Below are positions 9,899-22,320 of a DNA stretch of 64,000 bases, one piece after another (position 1 is the stretch's first letter; the number at the start of each line of letters is the position of its first letter). The notes beneath the pieces were generated by a model, which saw only the letters and a list, made by a program, of their open reading frames with translations, made no database searches and was not told where the DNA came from. Made by a program: the position numbers and the translations under genes. The DNA comes from Marsupella aquatica (lineage: Eukaryota; Marchantiophyta). Location of the stretch: assembly GCA_973895155.1 (NCBI GenBank), contig OZ316891.1, positions 26,102,001 through 26,166,000 of the forward strand, given 5' to 3'.

Positions 9899-12603
9899 TC
9901 ACGCACAATTCGGCATTTTCTTGGCTGTTTCGCCTGAACAAAAACCAAGAGGTGCGTCTTTGTCATACTCAAACCTGAAAACAATTGAGCAAACGTATGT
10001 ATATAGTGACCAGTGTCCAAACAATAGTCTAAGCAATATGTACTCACACAAAGCATAGCAAGGCTGTTGATAGGCCGCATCTTCTTCTAATGGAGGTGGA
10101 TGGAGTCCGTATATCATATCACAACTCATGTCTTCAAAATCTGGTCGGGACACCGCCGTTTCAACCAAGAAAATTATATGAGGGTATCCATATAGAGTGT
10201 TGATGGTTAGCTTTCGTACAGCATTGAAACCATTGCCTTTCAATGCTCCGTCTTCTTGCCAGGGGACAAAAAGGGGAATGCAATCAAAACAGAACGGGAA
10301 CTCGAGACATACTCTTCAATAGCAAAATAAATTGGGGCAAAGTAAGGAGGCAGAAAAGTACTTGGATTCATTGTCAAGGGCATGCCAAACTGCTCGAGAA
10401 TGAACCTTTGAGTGGGACTCTTGCAGAGGTTAACACACAGCCCAACACACCGGCTCTGCTCAAGATACCTGTGTGCATGACAATCTTCACAACATTAGAG
10501 TTTTCTACTGTTTGTACAAAAATTTGAAATCTAAGCTGACCTCACTGCACAATCATACGACTTGGTCCTAAAAGTAAGGTTTATTTGGATCTCTGGGCTC
10601 ACCTGCATTTTTTTATATGTACAGTGCTTTTCATCATCACACCATCAATCTCACCCTCCCTGACCTGTCCATCCAACAGCAGCAATTACCATTTATAAAA
10701 TCGAAATACAAAGATGTCATCCATACAATCAATACAGTATTTTACAAAGCAAAATTCTTGATGACAGACAAGTTCTCTCCACGATTACGAGCAATAATTG
10801 GTACGAAGACAGGGTGCCTTGTGCATAGAAGTACCTCGCATTCTCCTACAAGCCATTTGAAGAAGATTAAAGTGAATTTTGCGAAGATCTCCTTGACGGA
10901 TGTTGTTTTCGGAATAATGCGGAACTGCACATTTGGGTATTGCAGTCAGTAAAATAATTCTTGTTTGTTATGATTATATGATTATGGAAGAAATTACTCA
11001 CAGCCAATCCTAACCAGCCGAGTACTACAGATAAAAAAACGCAATTGAACCTCCGTTGTGCACAGCACAAAAATGTTTCCAACGATTACTTGCGAGCATC
11101 ATCAGAAAAGTCTTCCATTGAAGGCCAGGTTTGACTGAAGATGCCACGTTATTGGGAGGATGACCTCCTCACTGACAGCAACATGAATACAGATACAAGG
11201 AGAGTTGAAGGTAAGACACACACTCACACAAAATAGAAGCCATTGCGGCAAGACAACATTGAGCAGCTCGTTAACCCTCTCCCGCTGCAATGTGGATGGG
11301 AGCCCATGGACAAATTTTCTGGTCATGTCCACAAAACCATCATAACCCTTCACATCTGCTGTCTTGCCTTCACAAATCCATTATCATCATCACAACATCA
11401 CGAATTAGCTCATAGTTAGCTACTAATGTTTTACTATCAAACAGCGATGCTGATACAAAGTGAGAACGGCGGTGTAACTCTTCACTCAACGGCTTTGGCA
11501 GTTTATAACATAAACGTTGATGTCAAAATAACATTAACCAGAAATTCTCCCTCAGAAGTATCACCGCTCTAGCACGCATGTGAACCAAAGGTCTTCTGAA
11601 GACAGAACCCTTGCCGCGTTTTTCCTAAAGTCCTGAATTTTAGTTACTATGCTAAAATTGGTCTTACATGACTAAGTTTATACTTATTGTTGTGGAGGAA
11701 TAGTTTGACGATAGATACATCGATACAGTCAAGAAACGGGCAGCGCTAAATGAAAATGAATGACCTAAGGCGACGCATTTTCTAGGTGACGAGAACTTTG
11801 ATGAATCGACTCATTTTTGAGGCCTTAATCAGATACCCAAAAGCTGTTGTGATTAATTGCTCCTTTATGGAATGTAAACCGCTTGATACAACTCGAGTTA
11901 ATAATTAGGCAATTTCAAAATTTGATGCATCCAAGCTGGTGCTTTCAAAATGCTGTAATGACTAAACTCTGAAGAAGATGAATTAATGTACAACCAAGAG
12001 GGTGACGGGACTGAAGATACAAAGGGGCCCGTATATCGATAGTATTGAAATCGGCTCTACTAATTCACAAAGTGAAATGCAGCAAAACGAATTGAGAGAG
12101 CTGATCAAAACATTTCACAGCCACGAGTCTCGGATATGATACAGAATGTGCAATTCCTGTATCAATTTACTGTTCACAGGTCTCAATCCTTCAATGACAG
12201 GGGCTGACAATGAAGAGACAAATTGGGGGCTTCGAGCATTACCGCAAAGGACAGACATTTGGTTCGTGAGAAATTCGACAGCCTTCACTTCTAACCAAGA
12301 ATCCGTGTACTGCGTCAAGCTGCTAGGCTCCGCACTACCTTCTTCCCGGATTGGCCGCGGTACCCCTCTGACCGGCATTCCATCTTTATTGGGCCTCTCT
12401 CTCCCACTCCTCCTCACTAATCCTCTCTTTCGCTGTTGCTCCAAATGAAGACCCACAATTGGCAGCGCTGGTGATCCCAAAGCCTTCACAAAATAGCTGC
12501 GTCCATGAGGTAGTGCTGGCCTGCTGGTGCTAGTGCCGCAAATTCCCAGAATGTCTTCCGTTCTTCCCGTGCATCGCCATCCGCTCACCATTGTCTCGGC
12601 CAT
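9899..12603 (-). CDS. D27-like: DWARF27-family beta-carotene isomerase, 7 exons
   Basis: The exons on the minus strand are 12603-12243, 11355-11228, 10924-10835, 10602-10541, 10468-10362, 10140-10048 and 9933-9899, giving 291 residues. All junctions are GT-AG and phase-consistent (1, 0, 0, 2, 1, 1). D27 is a plastid iron protein that isomerises all-trans to 9-cis beta-carotene, the entry step of strigolactone synthesis. Family markers in order are YTDSWLEVKAVEFL (99-112), GYDGFVDMTRKFVHG, FFKWLVGECE (184-193), RYLEQSRCVGLCVNLCKSPTQ (214-234), GMPLTMNPNFEDMSCDMIYG, PPPLEEDAAYQQPC and a short Cys-containing tail. The start is the first in-frame ATG after an upstream stop. The 95-residue leader, rich in Arg, Gly and Ser, fits a transit peptide. 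Paralogues (D27-like 1 and 2) cannot be excluded. The last exon and its acceptor are the least certain. Confidence 0.9.
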
Positions 12604-13200
12604 CGCCACCTCACTGGTCCCCGTGTGCACCAAGAATTCAATTGAATTCCACGCTGCAGAGAATGGCAGGCTGGTACTTTCACCAATGAACTGATGAGAA
12701 GTACCCACGCAATCTCTCCTGGCTACTTTTTGAACCGTAATCTGCCCCTCCAGACCCACATTCTGAATTCCTGCACCTCCAGAGAAATTATTTCCGTTTT
12801 TACAGCCTCCACCGAGATCAAGGCAACGGCCACTCCTCAGTACATAACACTTGTTCTGGAGCACCCTCCTCTCATCATTCTACTCAGACAGCCATGCACT
12901 TGACACACCACACACACCGAGAATAGATTTGGTGGAATTTTCCTGAAGAATGGCAATTCGTGCCCAGAGCAGTATCTTGGTTGGGATATTTCGGCCCATC
13001 TGGGGCTCCTGATCCGAGAAACTCGCAACCGATTCTCACGCCCTCCACGCCACCCAACCGCCACTGGCAATCAATCAATCAATCACGCATACATCAACCA
13101 ACATCAACAACAACAATCCTCCAGCTTACTGCTATCACTGCAGTCTCTCTACTCTAGCTTTGACATCCCGGCGCTGGACATGTCCTCCCTTTCCTTCCCA
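12604..13200 (-). promoter_or_regulatory. 5' flank of the D27-like gene
   Basis: This is the probable 5' UTR and proximal promoter of the minus-strand D27-like gene. It holds a (CAAT)n run at 13068-13085, which reads GATTGATTG in gene sense about 465 bp before the ATG. The PLP-enzyme gene has the same simple repeat just before its own ATG. Open frames on both strands in this stretch have no family features. No core promoter element is clear. Confidence 0.4.
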
Positions 13201-15818
13201 TTTCTTCCCTTCCGCCATTCACTCCTTTGCAGCAACGGCGCTGGACTCTTCCCTCAGCTCTGCTGATGACAGATGAAATGTGGCAGATGGAATGTCGCCA
13301 ACAACTGAAATTGAGCTGGAGGAATTCAGTAGCTGACTAGCGAACACGCCTACACGCGATGCCCCCCGCCTCACGTTCTCTCGTTCTCGTTTTTCAGGGC
13401 TGTCCACGAAATCGCGACCGCCATCGAGGGATTTGGCGGGCCATTTGGCGGGCCAGAGGCGGCTGCCCTGTAAATCAATGCGGCCGCCATAACGGGAGTT
13501 GGCGGGCCCTTTGGTGAGGAGCCGACAGCTGGCCTGCAAACCTGGGGGACGATCAATGTACCGTCAGCCTTGGTTAGAGCATCTCCCCTGGTTTGGTGGC
13601 TGAAGCTACCCAAAAAAAAAGAAATCAAGTTGTGTTTGTGTGCACTAGCCTGATTACCCATTCTTTTAACCTACATAGAAATATGTAGAAAAATAAATGC
13701 AAAAGAAAAAATCGTAACTATTCTATCTTTCTATTATATTTTCCCCATCCCCAATTTTTTTCACCCTCACTTTGTCCTTAATTAGAGTCCAATTTTATGG
13801 AGTTACGGTCTAGCTAGAGGTTTCACTCTAGACCATAGCCCTTGAAAGGTAGCTTATGTTTGTGATTTATTAGTAAGACTAGGGTGTGTCAAGGCAGGAT
13901 AGTAAGTGAGGTATAGCCAAGGACATAACATGGTTTTATGGTTGGGACAAAACCTTAATTGTGGGCTACTTTTATAAGTGCCCTGTAAAGATAGGATGTC
14001 CAAAAAGTCACAACCATAAAATTTTGTTTATGGCATTGCTTTTGACACGCCCAATTGAGTGGTGTGGTGGCCCATGCTTCCAGAACAATAAAAATTAAGG
14101 TGTGTTTGCAGGCACTGAGTGATATTTTGTTATAAGTGCAATAATGCTTTGCTACACTTACAAGCACAAAAGACTTTGCACTTTGTAGTGCACAGATGGG
14201 TGGTAATTTTAAGCATTCATATTGTGAGCCAAAGAGCCAAACAAATCAATGGGCTTGGAGCGTATGCATGAAAAGATAAAGTTGTATACTTGAAAAAAAA
14301 AACTATTTCTATATGTAGTGGATAACAAATGAAAGTGCAATAACCAAAACCTTCAGTAAATATGTTTATTGATAACACAATTCTGCATATCTTGGGCCAG
14401 CTGCCTTCCACAAAATTTGAAATTTATTTTATCCTTGTCACATTTAGCTCTACCTAAGAAAAGATATGCCTGCGGCCTTCCACATAATTTAAAATTTATT
14501 TATCCTTGTCACATTTTGCTCTACCTAAGAAACTCCACATAATTTAAAATTTATTTATCCTTATCACATTTTGCTCTACCTAAGAAACCCCCAAGGACTG
14601 TGCGTGAATTGTGTGGGAGTAAGTGTTATTTTGATGTTGTTCTCAAAAAAAGAAAGCACACAAACCCAAAAAATAAATTTACGGTGAGTGAACATTTTGA
14701 CACTTCACCCTAAAATCTAAACCATTTGAGCCAACATGAAAGTTTTGACCCTCTGCTCACTTCAAGTGCACATAGTCAAATGGCAACACAATATTCTTGA
14801 ATTTTATCCCACTCAATCTGCCAAAAAGAAATTAGATCACTTACACATCACTACAACACAAAATGCAACATGCTACACGTACCAGGATGAATGTTCTACA
14901 TCATGGACTCACGCATTTGTAGTTTGGAATGGGTCATTGTGCAGTTCAGATGAGGACACAAAACATTGTCCCACACAAAACTTTGACATAGGAAATGTTG
15001 GCCTAGGAGGGAAGGAGGTAGAAAAAGGCAATATAATTTGCAGCAGGCCCAGAAGATATTGGTCCAAGGAGGACCAATACACACAATTGGGGGCTGGGGC
15101 CACAATCTGGGAGCAAACACAGCTGACATATAACCAATATGCAGTCAGGAAAGTGTTTGAAATTGCAACTTGCATTAATGAGATAGAAGAGTCAGAAACA
15201 CCTTCAATGAAGTTGACCTAGAGCCGCTGGTTTAGATGATTAGATGAAATCAAGCCAGTATCATAAGAGTTGCAACAAAGGAGTTTGAGCACCAGGATAC
15301 AACTAGACAGCATGTCCCATCTTGGGCAGTAAAAATTATGAACACCTACAAATGGAGTTTTCATTTGACTGGATACACAATGCAAGGATAAGTGGACAAG
15401 CCTTTCCTTGGTTGTGCAAATGAACAATTCATACATCAAAAATGGTTTCTGGAATATAATACTTCCATCAATTCCACGACTGACAAACAGAGGGGTCACT
15501 AGGATATAAAACGGACTTCTAATACCAACACAAGTACAAATCCTTATGTTGGTATTACTAACGATTTTCTTCAATCATTGGCACCTGAACTAACATGGTG
15601 ACTGTGATGGCATTCTGTGTCCAATAATTCTCTACCAACGTCAGAAGCTCTCCTTATTTGTTCCCTTCCACTAACCAGGATTTATGTGCGGGGGACTTCG
15701 AGCAGTTGCTTTAGTGGCTAATGAATTTCCACCATATCCCCTTCATCTGCAGTGTAGTGAACCGATCCCCTAACTAAACTACATCCAGGCAAGAGTGGAA
15801 GATCCTGTGGCAATTTGC
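13201..15818. other. Intergenic between D27-like and ABC1 kinase genes
   Basis: I recognise no gene here. The stretch holds an AT-rich zone around 13.7-14.4 kb, a three-copy tandem repeat at about 14401-14588, and a MITE-end-like motif in reverse orientation near 13820 (AGGTTTCACTCTAGACC). A 161-codon plus-strand open frame at 14736-15221 shows no family similarity that I can see and is probably chance. Confidence 0.5.
14401..14588. repeat. Minisatellite of about 60 bp, three diverged copies
   Basis: A unit of the form CTTCCACATAATTTAAAATT, then TATCCTTGTCACATTTTGCTCTACCTAAGAAA, repeats three times. The first copy is the most diverged and is separated by a short AGATATGCCTGCGG spacer. The last two copies differ by only a few bases. 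Confidence 0.85.
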
Positions 15819-18800
15819 TTAAGGACCCAAGAGTCCATCAATTGTGTATGACAGTGATTTGGCCCATTCAGATTGGAATAAAAGTGATTGCATGGAGTCC
15901 ATGATGTTGAGCTCCGGGTCCAACTTTCGCTGCCAACCCTGCCAATTGTTCGGAAGTCATCTGTTAGAGACATGGACCACTGAAGCCCTGGCAAACTACT
16001 TTGACCAACAACTTCAACCCACAAAAAAACTAACCAACAAAATTATGAAGACAGCATAGAGAGAGAAATATCCACTGCACAGTAGACTCACCTCAAGGAC
16101 AAGCGTTGTAACCATCACTGTGCAAATATCACCATCAATATTGACTTTGTGCTGTCGTACTTGCTCCAGAAGCTCTTGAATGCAGTCCCCAGCATGAACA
16201 CGGTCCCCTTCCTCAGTTGACCAATACGCAAAAGATTTTTCAACACCCTGCGTTCAAAGACTCATTTGTCAGCCGCAGAATCCACATCCTTCTACTTTGG
16301 GTGACCGGAACAGATTCTTTGCAGAAACTATAACAAATTCACACTTTTGTTGTGTAAGAATCAGTGACATGATCCCGAGAGTATTTGTGCAATGCATTAC
16401 TCTCTTACCCTGAAGTTATTTTTCACAAGGCTCTTGATCGTCCATCTAGTTACGAGGACTAGGGTATTATGGGATCAAATTTGTGGACAACAATTCAACA
16501 ATAATTCTCCGACGGTCAAAACGAGCGGATTACAAAACCAATTTTCCATTTAGCATGTTGCATAAGTTTCCATAAAAGCACCTTGCTAATATAGTGTCAC
16601 TCAGAGAATAACTTACGGCCATGAAAGCTTCTGGATCTGGACAATTCTGGGCCCGGGAAAACTGAAGTGTGTATTCTGCCACTTTTCTCCCATCCTTAAC
16701 AGCAACTGCCGTGAAGAAATCAAGAAAGTTCTGACGGTCCTTCGGAGAGAGCTCTACCGTCATACCCACATCCAATAGTACGACATGTGGCCGTGATTTG
16801 AACAATCCTTGTCGAGGGGACTCATTCGCCCGGACTAATATATTCCCTGGATGCATATCTGCGTGTATGAAATTGTCCACCTGTAGATATGCAGATACAA
16901 GAAAAAATATTGAAGATCATTTCCAGAAAGGCAAATGACTTTTGTTCCATAACATTGCAGAAGACCATGCACACCTAAACATTTGACATGAGAGGCAAGT
17001 GTTATCACCGTTCACCAACATCGATGAAGTACAATTCATTTTAGGCCCACAAATCCGGCTACTACCCATATTCTTTGATCTCGTTGATCAAATGCCAGAT
17101 TCTCAACGTCTGGCTGCGTGACGTGAGAATTTTAATCTAAATAGATTCATCAATCGCCCCTTGCGGAATTTTCTTGAGAAGTAAAACACTACAATTCCCC
17201 TCCAACCTAAGAGCTGATCAACCAAGCTAATAGAAATTAAATTCATCACTGGATGGCCATTATCACAACATGCCTGAACAACAAAGTCAACAAGTGATAC
17301 AAAGGCGTTACCAGGAGCATCTTCAATAGAGTATTTGTTCCAATGAGAGCCAGGCTCTTGTTCAGTGGCGTCGGTTCTGGCTTATTCACATAATGTGCAA
17401 CACTTTGTCCCTCCTCAAACGTTTCCACCAGCACTTCCGGGTGCACCAAAGGATAAAGCGGCTTAGGGAATGACACATCTTTCCACTTCCTAAAATTGTG
17501 GATGAAACGACTCAAATGAGCAGCTTCCCTGGCAAGATCCACCTGTGTCAACATAAAGACAGCAAACTGCTGCACACTCTCATCAAGCCGCAACCAACTC
17601 AATCCCGGGATGTGTGTAGAAATCTTTGCCATCAGGTTTATAATGATAAAGTCCCGTCGGATCACTTCTGTGACCCCAGGATGCCTAACTTTGACGGCCA
17701 CAACAACTGGTTCTAACGTCTTTCCTGGATGCCGATACCTTAGCACCGCCTTGTGCACCTGACCAATGCTGCCTGAAGCCACAGGCTTTTCCTCAAAGTC
17801 CTCAAAAATCTCGTCAAGCTTCCTTCCGAAAGCACCTTCTATTGTGTTCCTAGTCTGCGCAAAATTATGGGCAGGTGCAGAGGCATGAAGTTTCGAGAGG
17901 TGTTGGCAAAGATCCCGGGGGAAAAGATCTGGTCTGGTGGCGGCCCACTGTCCCCACTTGATGAATGCAGCACCAGCCAACTCTAAAGTGTGATGAACCA
18001 ACTCCAACCAAGTCTCACGGAATCGTCCTCCAAATGCATCAACGAAAGGTGCAGTTATTATAGCTGGTGCGAAGAGGACTGTCAGATAAGCAGCTCGAAG
18101 AATCAGCAACAATCCTTCAATCAAAGAAAGAAGCAAGGATATTACAAACACCGAAAAGGTGATTCCGTTCTTGTATTGTCCATCGAATACAGGTATAGGT
18201 AAACTTTCTCGAGCACTTTGATGCACCCAGGTTGCATTTCCCAACACCACGGCCAAAGTTTGGGGGACCACTTGATATTTCACGCAAGTTAGGCTGGTTG
18301 CTTTCAGGACTCTTCCTAAATGAGGAAATGTAACCTTTTGCCCTGTGGGAAGATAACCCCGCTCTGCCAATAATTTCCATGCTATCTGTCCCTGCGACCT
18401 TACATCTTCTCTCACAGCTGCAAATGATTCTCCAGCAACTCTTACAGTTTGCTGAATCTCCGCCAAAGCTTGTCTTCCCACCTGTGATAACCCAAGTAAA
18501 GCACTCTCTGCATGATAGTTACTGCCAAGGTTTTCCACACTCTTAATAACATTGCCGAGCTCACTTCTGCCACCAGTGCCTTGATAAAATATATTTCTTC
18601 TAAAGCCCTTCAGTGAATTTCTCACAAAGCCATCTCTGCTTGAGGCATTACCGTAGTTGTTGCTGAAGCCCTGACAAGGTCCTGTGCCTCGTATATTACG
18701 GATCTTACCGACTGCCCTATAATGCCTACAAAAAGAGACGCAGGAATTTAGGTCTACCTCTTATTTTGGTGCTGGTATTTAGTACCAAAAGGTAGGTCTA

Positions 18801-19126
18801 AAACTCATGGCACTTTTGTGTATCACATACTGCGATGAAGACCGAAGAGGCAACAAAAGGTTAACTCACCTGGAGTCTTGATGAACCTAGGTAACCAACA
18901 TCACATACATAATCTAGTCCGTCAAAATTAAGAACAGCAAACCTAAAGCCAGAATGAGCAAGGAGTCTGCACTTCCATACTACAATTAGATGGACCTTGC
19001 ATCACAACCATGCATGTAAACCCAAGAGCGAATATTGCAGCGGAGTTCCACGTACCTATATTTGAGATGAGTCAATTCTTGAGAAAACCTTCGCCTGCAT
19101 GAGTTCAACACTGTAGGGATCGTCAT
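15819..19126 (-). CDS. ABC1/UbiB-family atypical kinase, ADCK2-like, 5 exons
   Basis: The exons on the minus strand are 19126-19056, 18725-17312, 16880-16617, 16247-16092 and 15938-15819, giving 674 residues with GT-AG junctions in phases 2, 0, 0, 0. ABC1 kinases regulate quinone and lipid metabolism in mitochondria or plastids. The first exon encodes an Arg-rich, acid-poor N-terminus (MTIPTVLNSCRRRFSQEL) typical of mitochondrial import. A hydrophobic stretch at about 210-252 could span a membrane. Kinase landmarks are KWGQ (280-283), the ASGSIGQVH nucleotide loop (340-348), AVKV with the ATP lysine (367-370), HADMHPGN (501-508) and DVG at 532. The C-terminus has HKVNIDGDICTVMVTTLVLEGWQRKLDP. 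The ASGS loop and long N-terminal region fit the ADCK2/abkC branch better than the ADCK3/COQ8 branch. All key residues are intact, so it is likely functional. Confidence 0.95.
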
Positions 19127-21219
19127 GATTGCCTCGCGAATCTTCAAAAGTTGTCTCCCTACGATCCATCCTGTAAATTGTGAATATCTGCGCTTCTTTT
19201 CATGCGTGCAAGAACGTTTTCAGGCAGAGAACAATTTCCCCATTACGATACTATCTGTCTCTCTCCTCTCCTACTGCCAGCTCTCTCGCCTGCGTGTACT
19301 GTTGTCCCTCGTCCCTTGCGGGAGTCCCGCGCCCTGCAATTTAACTCCTTCACCGGTATCACTCTTCCTCAGAGAACCTTTGCCACAAGTCATCTGTAGA
19401 ACCACCTAAACCTTTGTCAATGCGAGGCTTATCATGAGGTGCATACGGACAGAATTCATGCTCCCTCACAGAATTTCTGCACACCAACGCAAGCCAAGAA
19501 CACGAGTAGCCCCAATGTGATGGAAGACTTTGTTTACCCAATCAGCTCAAACCAACCAAATCCAATTGATACTTAAAAAGCCCAACCATGGCGCTAGTAA
19601 GTTCTGCTAGGCAGCGAGATCTGCGAGAAAATTTCCCGGTCCGCACAACCAAGCAACTCAGGTCGTATCCAACGGGCGTAGTGCTGGTTCTCTTTCTCAG
19701 CTGCCCTGCTGCAGGCACAACAAGACTCCCGTAGTAACGAGCCCTGCCTGTTTTGGATTTTTCCAACAGAATGGAACGACCTCACTCTCAGGTTTATAGG
19801 TCCATTCACTGTGACTGCTTTATATTTTGCAGTTTTGTCAATAGGACAAATTATTTATTTTTGTCTTTCATTCTCCCTTTACTGTCCCTAAAGGACTCGT
19901 TCTGTTTGTACGTTGAGAATGTCGGGCCCTTTTGGACCCCCCCGGAAAAGCTCCCCGCCAACTTGAGGGCTGGCCTGAAGTTCTCCTTTCGTCATCAGCA
20001 GACCCAAGTCCTCAGTATTTGACTCGACCTTCAATTCCACCATGATTTCATTTGCATGCTTAATCGAAGAGAAGGAAGGCAAGCGGAGAGAGAAAAGGAG
20101 ACAGAAAGATGAAGAACGGGCGGAAAATGTAAGAGAAGAATTGTATTTCCTGCTAGAGTCGTGGATCAAAGGGATCAGAGAAGACTCAAAGCTTTGCAAA
20201 TTAGCCCACAGAGCAGACCACAAAACAGATAGCCAAATTAAGACTACGGGAAATTGCAAGCCCTATCGAACGGGGAACAAGCAATGCAGATAATTTCGTC
20301 ACCACTACGCTACTAGGCAGGCAATTGCTCCCTTTTGTTCTTTGACGAGAGATCGGCTCGCATGGATTCAACCCACCTGTTGAATTCCGAAGGGGGCTGG
20401 AAGCGAGCTGGGAAAAAAATCAATTCCGCGCCATCATGCCAGATTCAAGTCATTGCAGCCATCGGAATTCTGCATACCGAGGACGAGAAGATTTCCCTGG
20501 AGGAGAGAGCTGCGGAGACAAAATTGCTCACGCCTTGGAGGAAATCGGGATACAGTATTAAATAATTTACTCTCAACGGCTGGAGTCTTTGGTAAACTTC
20601 TACTTGCAATGCTACTCTGCTGGATGAAACCTGGCTCTTCTCTAGACGAAAACAACACAACCCCAAGTCCACCTTCTCTCAGCCAAAGGACTCCGAGCCA
20701 CCACGTCCTTTCACTCTCCCAGTTGGGACCTCAAGCCGCTTCTTCACTCTCCACTCTGTCCAAATATTGTACAAAGCCCTAAGCTTCCTTGGCCTTCACT
20801 CACCGAGGAACTGTTGCTTTCTTTCTTTCTTCACTTTTTTTCTTAAGCAAAAGAATGCAGGTGTGGGGGAGATGAGAGGGAGGTGGGAAGATGGTGCAGT
20901 GCATCGGTGTAGAGCTCAGAACCACTTCATTCACGAAGTGGACTGTACTTCTTTGCTCAGCTTTGTTCTGGAAGCTTTGGCGAGGGCTGCAGTGGAGGGG
21001 AAGAAGGTTCGTGAGAAAGGCGAGAGGCAGGGCAGAGAGGCCGATTTGGGTCTTGACTTGGCAGAATTGGCCTTGTAGCGCAAGGCACACTGTGCTTACC
21101 TTAGTGGGCAAGGAGAGAGTGTGCCCGGTTGGGTCGTGCAAGAATTGGCCTTCCAAAGCAAGGTATTGAGGAGGAGCAGGTGACTAGGCGTGTCTACCTC
21201 AATTCCTTAGGTAGGTTTG
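19127..21219. other. 5' flank of ABC1 kinase gene and intergenic
   Basis: The first part, up to about 19.8 kb, should contain the 5' UTR and promoter of the minus-strand ABC1 kinase gene. Further right are several overlapping open frames on both strands (for example a Glu/Arg/Lys-rich one at 20042-20293). None shows a domain, conserved spacing or supporting splice pattern, so I do not call a gene. Confidence 0.45.
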
Positions 21220-21222
21220 GTT

Positions 21223-21320
21223 TTGTATTCTTCAGTGCATGTATCTATCTGCAGTCCCTACTTAATCACTATGTGGACCTCTTAGTTTTGGCTTTGTATG
21301 GCATATATGTACCTTTATAT
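21223..21320. repeat. Lone copy of the 60-70 bp TTTTGGCTTTGTAT repeat
   Basis: The stretch ATCACTATGTGGACCTC, then TAGTTTTGGCTTTGTAT, resembles the units arrayed at 23755-23975. The two occurrences bracket the purine-rich array between them. This could mean that one larger repeat element spans about 21.2-24.0 kb, or that the array was inserted between related copies. Confidence 0.6.
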
Positions 21321-21333
21321 TCACCACTAGCCT

Positions 21334-22017
21334 GATGCCCGTGCGTTGCACAAAAGTTGTCAAGGTGAGAAAAAAAGATGTCGAGAAGAGAAAAAGATAT
21401 CGAGAAGAGAAAAGATATCAAGGTGAGCAAAAAATGTGATGGCGAGTAAAAGATGTTGAGGAGAGAAAAGAGGTCAAGGGGAGCAAAAGATGTCAAGGAG
21501 AGAAAAGATGTCGAGGAGAGAAAAGATGTCCAAGAGAGAAAATATGTCGAGAAGAGAAAATATGTCCAAGAGAGAAAAGATGTAGAGGATAGAAAAGATG
21601 TCAAGATGAAAAAATAATGTCAAGGTGGAAAATAGATGAGAGAGAAAATGATGTTGAGGTGAGGAAAAAATGCAGGAAAAAATGGCAAGGAGAGAAAAAG
21701 CTGTCAAGGAGAGAAAATTTGTCGAGAAGAGAAAATTTGTTGAGGTGAGAAAATTATATTGAGGTGAGGAGAAAATATGGGGGGGAGAATAAAATATCAA
21801 GGAGAGAGAAGGAAGAAAAGATGACGTGGTGGGACAAAGATCAAAATGAGAAAAAGATCCCAATGCCCATGCATTGCACAGAAGATGTTGAGGTGAAAAA
21901 CAATGTCAAGGTGAGAAGTATATATCAATCAGATAAAAGATGTTCAGGAGAGAAAAAGATGTTGGGATGAGAAAGAATGTCAAGGTGAGAAAAAGATGTT
22001 AAGGTGAGAAAAGGGCA
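21334..22017. repeat. Purine-rich tandem array, left part
   Basis: The plus strand is almost pure purine, built from diverged 15-17 base units of the type GAGAAAAGATGTCGAG or AAAGATGTCAAGGTGAG. The array begins directly after a GCCCGTGCGTTGCACAAAAG boundary (21337-21356). A variant of that boundary recurs inside the array at 21864-21884. Minus-strand open frames made of SLLDIF-type repeats arise only from the repeat unit and are not genes. Confidence 0.9.
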
Positions 22018-22320
22018 CTCGGGGGTTTCACTTCCACAAAAATGACATATCACGTGCGACGAAGTATAGGGTCATTTTATTGGTTTGAAGGGAAGACTTA
22101 AGAATTTTTTGAGAAGAACAATAGGGTCTTTTAAATCCAAGTTTGAGACTTATAATAACATTAGGGTCCTTATAACCAAAATTTTGGAATATTCCAAAAA
22201 TATTCCAACTTTATAGGGATTAAAAATAATAATTTTTTCTTACATTTTAGGGGTCCGAGGCCTAAAAACGTCGCAGGTGATGGGGAGGCATCCATATAGT
22301 GAGACCCCCGAGAAAGGGCA
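22010..22320. mobile_element. MITE with 8-bp TSD and terminal inverted repeats
   Basis: The element at 22018-22312 (295 bp) has terminal inverted repeats CTCGGGGGTTTCACT (22018-22032) and AGTGAGACCCCCGAG (22298-22312), 14 of 15 matching. It is flanked by the perfect 8-bp duplication AAAGGGCA (22010-22017 and 22313-22320). The interior is AT-rich without coding capacity. An 8-bp duplication is the hallmark of hAT transposition, so this is a non-autonomous hAT-like element that depends on a transposase encoded elsewhere. It inserted into the purine-rich array and so is younger than it. Confidence 0.88.

Noticed and set aside
9844-10080. Alternative longer C-terminus for the D27-like protein using an upstream acceptor
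   Set aside because: It would give a 45-residue tail unlike the family. The downstream acceptor gives a short Cys-containing end that fits D27 proteins better.
14736-15221. 161-codon plus-strand frame
   Set aside because: The length is moderate for AT-rich DNA, no domain or motif is recognisable, and equally long frames exist on the other strand.
21269-21863. Minus-strand frames rich in SLLDIFSLLDIF-like repeats
   Set aside because: They are translations of the GAGAAAAGATGT tandem array. There is no start context, domain or splice support.
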